A stretch of 64,000 nucleotides of DNA from Polytrichum commune (Eukaryota > Streptophyta > Polytrichopsida > Polytrichales > Polytrichaceae): assembly GCA_950295325.1 (NCBI GenBank), contig OX485803.1, forward strand, positions 74,293,554 through 74,357,553, in the 5' to 3' direction. The position numbers and the translations under genes are program-made. A model generated the notes under the pieces. That model was not told the DNA's origin. It did not search any database and saw only the letters and a list, made by a program, of their open reading frames with translations. Positions 60,896 to 64,000 of this stretch are shown here, piece after piece. How positions within the stretch are numbered: position 1 is the stretch's first letter; each line of letters begins with the position of its first letter.

Positions 60896-61793
60896 TGGCC
60901 CTCCTTCGTCTTTCCTCCATCCTGCTCAATTCCATCCGTCCCCACAACAAGATTTAGATACTTGTACTCCATGCTCTCAATCCGCGACCTGTATCGCTCC
61001 GTCTCACATCCCGCTTCCACATGCTCCAACGTCACTTGCTACTATACGTTTCATTTGAGCCCTGCGGCGCATCTTTTGATCCAGTTTTGAGCCATTTTCG
61101 TCCAGTTTTGAGGTTTTGAGCCTCTTGAGGCTTCTTTGCGGCTACAACTTGGGAGGTGGGGTAGGGTTTCGGAGAATCCTCCTTCAGGTAATGAATTAGA
61201 CAGAATTGTATTGGCCTGGTTTATGCCGTCTCGTAGAAGTGTCGTAAGGCGAGTTTTTGGAGTGTTTTTTTGTGTGATGTAGTCGTGGATGTGATCCTTG
61301 GTTGTGCGAGCTGGTTTGGAGAACTGCAATGTGGTGAAGATTTTGCAGTGATTGTGAGGGAGTGGGAGTTTTCTGAGAAATTTGAGTGCATGCAGCTGCC
61401 AAAGGCCCGTTTGGAGCCACTTGTTTAGCTCATGTGGTGTGTAGCTTGTGTGCTGGTAGAGTTTGTTTTAAATGTGTCGAAAGTTTTAGGTTTTTCCTGT
61501 ATTTTGTGGCAGCAGTTTCGTACAGCTGAGGCCAGAGAGAAGACAGAATATTTGTGATTTAATAAAGTTGTTGTTGAGGATTTATGTTGAGGAGAATTTC
61601 ACATCCCACCTTCATAATCACATGTGGATCACCTGTAGCACTTGAACTTGTAAACCGGGGTATGCCACTGTGCTCTGTGATCAAGCTGCCTGTTGTTACA
61701 TTGCACAATTACTACGAAGCTATTGCTGCCAGACTTGGAAGCTGGACTTACTTTTTTTGGCCTGTGTGGGATGGGTAGGAGTGAAGGGGCACA
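60896..61793 (+). promoter_or_regulatory. Upstream region of PSRP1
   Basis: Contains presumed promoter and 5' UTR of the gene at 61794. No defined element is recognised. Confidence 0.35.
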
Positions 61794-63678
61794 ATGGCGA
61801 CAGTTCTAGCGAGGGGGCAAGTGGCAAGTATGGTGTGCAGTTGCAGTAGCAAGGTGCCACAGAGCAATGCTGGAAGGACGAACCTCAACTCCTCGTTCTT
61901 GCGAGTAGAGCCAACATCATCTTTGTCCAGCCTCAATTCTTCGATCCAAGGCCAGGTCTGTGTTGATTCCTCAATGTTCCGGAGGTCCGGGGTGGAAATG
62001 CAGAAGGGAAGAATGACAACATGTATGGCTTGGGGCGGGACCCTTGCCTCCGTGAGGCTCATCATTCAAGGAAAGCACCTTGAGGTAAAGGAAATTATAA
62101 CTTCACACTCTATCGTGTATAGTGTACACCCATAGTCCACATCAACAGCAGCATGCGCCTACTGCTTAGGTAGAGCAGGTTGGATCTTGAAATTGATTCT
62201 TTGGCACACTTGTGCGAGACTCGTGTCTGACTGTAACCTATCTGGCTTCATAGAGGCATGAGGTCTTTCTTCACTGTCTTATGTCACTTTTGCAATTTTC
62301 TCTGGTATGTGACAATTGGCCCCTGTCTTGCAGCTGACAGATGCAATCAAGCAGTATGTGGAGGAAAAAGTTGGGAATGCGGTGCATAACCATGGTCCCC
62401 TTGTGAAGGAAGTAGATGTGCGCATGTCAGTTCGAGGTGCGGAGACAGGACGTGGTGCAAAGCTTCAGAGGTGTGAGGTAGGTCACCTTTGGAACATTCT
62501 CTTGCAGATCAAATGGATGAATGCTTTTGGAGATTGTCAATCCATGCCCCTCTTGTCGGAGATGCCCAAATGTAGGAACCTGGAAATTTTTGATGTGAAA
62601 GGAAAGACTTTCAGAATGCTACTGCGTGACAAGGATTACTTCCTCTTCACAAGACTCTTCGTGCTGGTAGATGGCTCGTTTGACTCTTTCAGCTGGAATA
62701 CCTGAGTGAATTTAGAACATATCTGTGGCACCATTGATGATGTAATGTTGCAATTGCTGAGGTGGAGGTTGGATGTTTCTTATTTCCTCCCTCTGTAGTG
62801 ACCACCTGTGTGTTTTAGATTGTTTTGAAACAATGCTCACTTATATTTGGAATAGTGTGGCTCTGTTTAGGTGATAACTTGAATTCCTTGCATTTGGGCC
62901 AAGCTCACATTGTGTTCTTTGACAGGTTACATTGTTCACAAAGAAGCATGGAGTTGTTCGTGCAGAAGAGGAGGCTGACAGCATGTATGCTAGCATTGAT
63001 AGAGTGTCCGATGTCATCTCTAGAAAGCTTCGCAAGATCAAAGAGAAGGATGGAGGCCATGGGCGGACTGCAAAGATGCGCAACGCACCTCGTATAGGAG
63101 AGCTTCTGTCTGATGAAGTTGTGGATCTCCAACCCATCCTTGAGAAGGAGGTTGATGACTTGCCTGATGAGGTTTGTTCTCGCAGTCCTCCCTTCATTAC
63201 CTTCCATCATCTTGTCTGCAGGCATTGTCACTGTTATCTTGATGTGATGAGGTGAGCATACAATCCTGGCAGTCATACAAGAGTGGGGTGCTTAAAAACA
63301 AATATTAACGGGCTGGTGTCAGAACTCCTAGTCTCTGGTAGAAACTTCTGCCTATAACCTGTAGTATGCTTATAGTATGGGCAGATCTGTTCAAGACTGC
63401 TATGTGTGATGAAGTCTACGAGTACAATAGTGGGTGTCAGATTTTATCACGGTAGTCTAGGTTGACAGTGTTGCCTATTCCAATTTGCTTTTGCTGCTTT
63501 TGATTCTCTGCACAGAATCTGATTTCGACTCTGAAAGTAATTTATATTATGCATGGTGGCTGTGTTTAGGTGGTGAGAACAAAGTACTTTGAGATGCGCC
63601 CCATGAAGCCTATTGAGGCTCTTGAGCACTTGGTGAATGTTGGCCATGATTTCTATGCCTTCCGTAATACTGACAGTG
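61794..63678 (+). CDS. PSRP1: Chloroplast ribosome hibernation factor PSRP1 (partial, 3' end outside)
   Basis: Exons in the window: 61794-62084, 62334-62477, 62926-63171 and 63570-63678 (GT donor at 63679, phase 1), so at least one more exon lies beyond 64000. The ATG at 61794 opens MATVLARGQ. The first 80 or so residues are Ser-, Thr- and Arg-rich with few acidic residues, a typical plastid transit peptide. The S30AE/HPF N-terminal domain follows ([66 protein letters not shown]), then a linker and the start of the C-terminal domain ([33 protein letters not shown]). Long-form HPF/PSRP1 binds the decoding region of 70S ribosomes and stores them as inactive particles under stress or darkness. 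Nothing suggests damage. Confidence 0.95.
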
Positions 63679-64000
63679 GTAAGTCCAGTGTTTTCCTCCT
63701 TGTGAATCACATTATGGGCCATTGTGATGAATGAGGACTTTGTGATAATGAGTTCAACTGGATGGATTGAGAAACAATGTATTGTACATAGAGGAGGATA
63801 TTAGGGTCAGTCTGCAGGGTTCTGAAATAGGTATACAATGAATTGCATTCACTAGAGTGCTCAAGCTTATCATGTAATCTGGATGGTAGGTCTTAAGACT
63901 TCAGTGTTAGCTATAATTTATTGTCTATTTTATAGTCTAGATTGGATGCAGGTCCTGATTGTTACAAGTCATTCCTTAGTTCTCAGCTCTTCAGGTCTGT
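63679..64000 (+). other. PSRP1 intron, incomplete
   Basis: Begins with a good donor (gtaagt). No acceptor followed by the expected C-terminal coding sequence is seen before the window ends. Confidence 0.7.

Noticed and set aside
1-64000. CRISPR arrays, rRNA genes, canonical tRNA genes
   Set aside because: No regularly spaced direct repeats of CRISPR type, no rRNA sequence and no foldable complete tRNA; the single B box at 34432 belongs to a SINE.

Overview
The window reads as nuclear DNA of a green plant. Three genes belong to conserved plant families and one more is a clear intron-containing gene; all introns I delimited have GT..AG ends. One product is a chloroplast ribosome-associated factor (PSRP1), short TTTAGGG-type telomere-like stretches occur at about 21.0 and 24.15 kb, and the mobile elements are mostly of plant type. 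The lineage cannot be fixed from the sequence. The unusual retroelements make me lean to a non-seed plant or another repeat-rich non-angiosperm (inference).

Left part, 0-38 kb: repeat-rich, with no intact cellular gene that I can support. It holds (i) a 5'-truncated, frameshifted LINE (278-4625) with a 13-bp target duplication, which combines RNase H with a C-terminal restriction-like endonuclease; (ii) a 7.7-kb element (11171-18908) with two 1.6-kb direct repeats that look identical by eye, carrying an intact Gly/Arg-rich ORF1 and an intact reverse transcriptase ORF2 but no visible integrase, RNase H, protease or GIY-YIG nuclease; (iii) a long near-perfect inverted repeat just beyond that element; (iv) TIR elements with TAA/TTA/TCA target duplications, a tRNA-derived SINE with a 15-bp target duplication, and a GAAGAC-rich degenerate repeat array at 27.4-29.7 kb.

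Right part, 38-64 kb: four genes. A 431-aa ankyrin-repeat protein (+, 4 exons, 40625-44007) lies tail-to-tail with a 378-aa membrane-anchored NERD-domain protein (-, 7 exons, 49448-45765). Next come a complete RPN12/PSMD8 proteasome lid subunit (+, 7 exons, 267 aa, 53161-55750) and the first four exons of PSRP1 (+, from 61794), whose end lies outside the window. Stowaway-like and pogo-like MITEs sit between them. The genes do not form a pathway: proteasome lid, plastid ribosome hibernation, a putative nuclease-fold membrane protein and a protein-interaction scaffold are simply neighbours.

The strongest candidate for something undescribed is the 11.2-18.9 kb retroelement; next is the RNase H plus endonuclease LINE. 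Exon limits were derived by hand from reading frame, splice sites and remembered family conservation, without transcript evidence.
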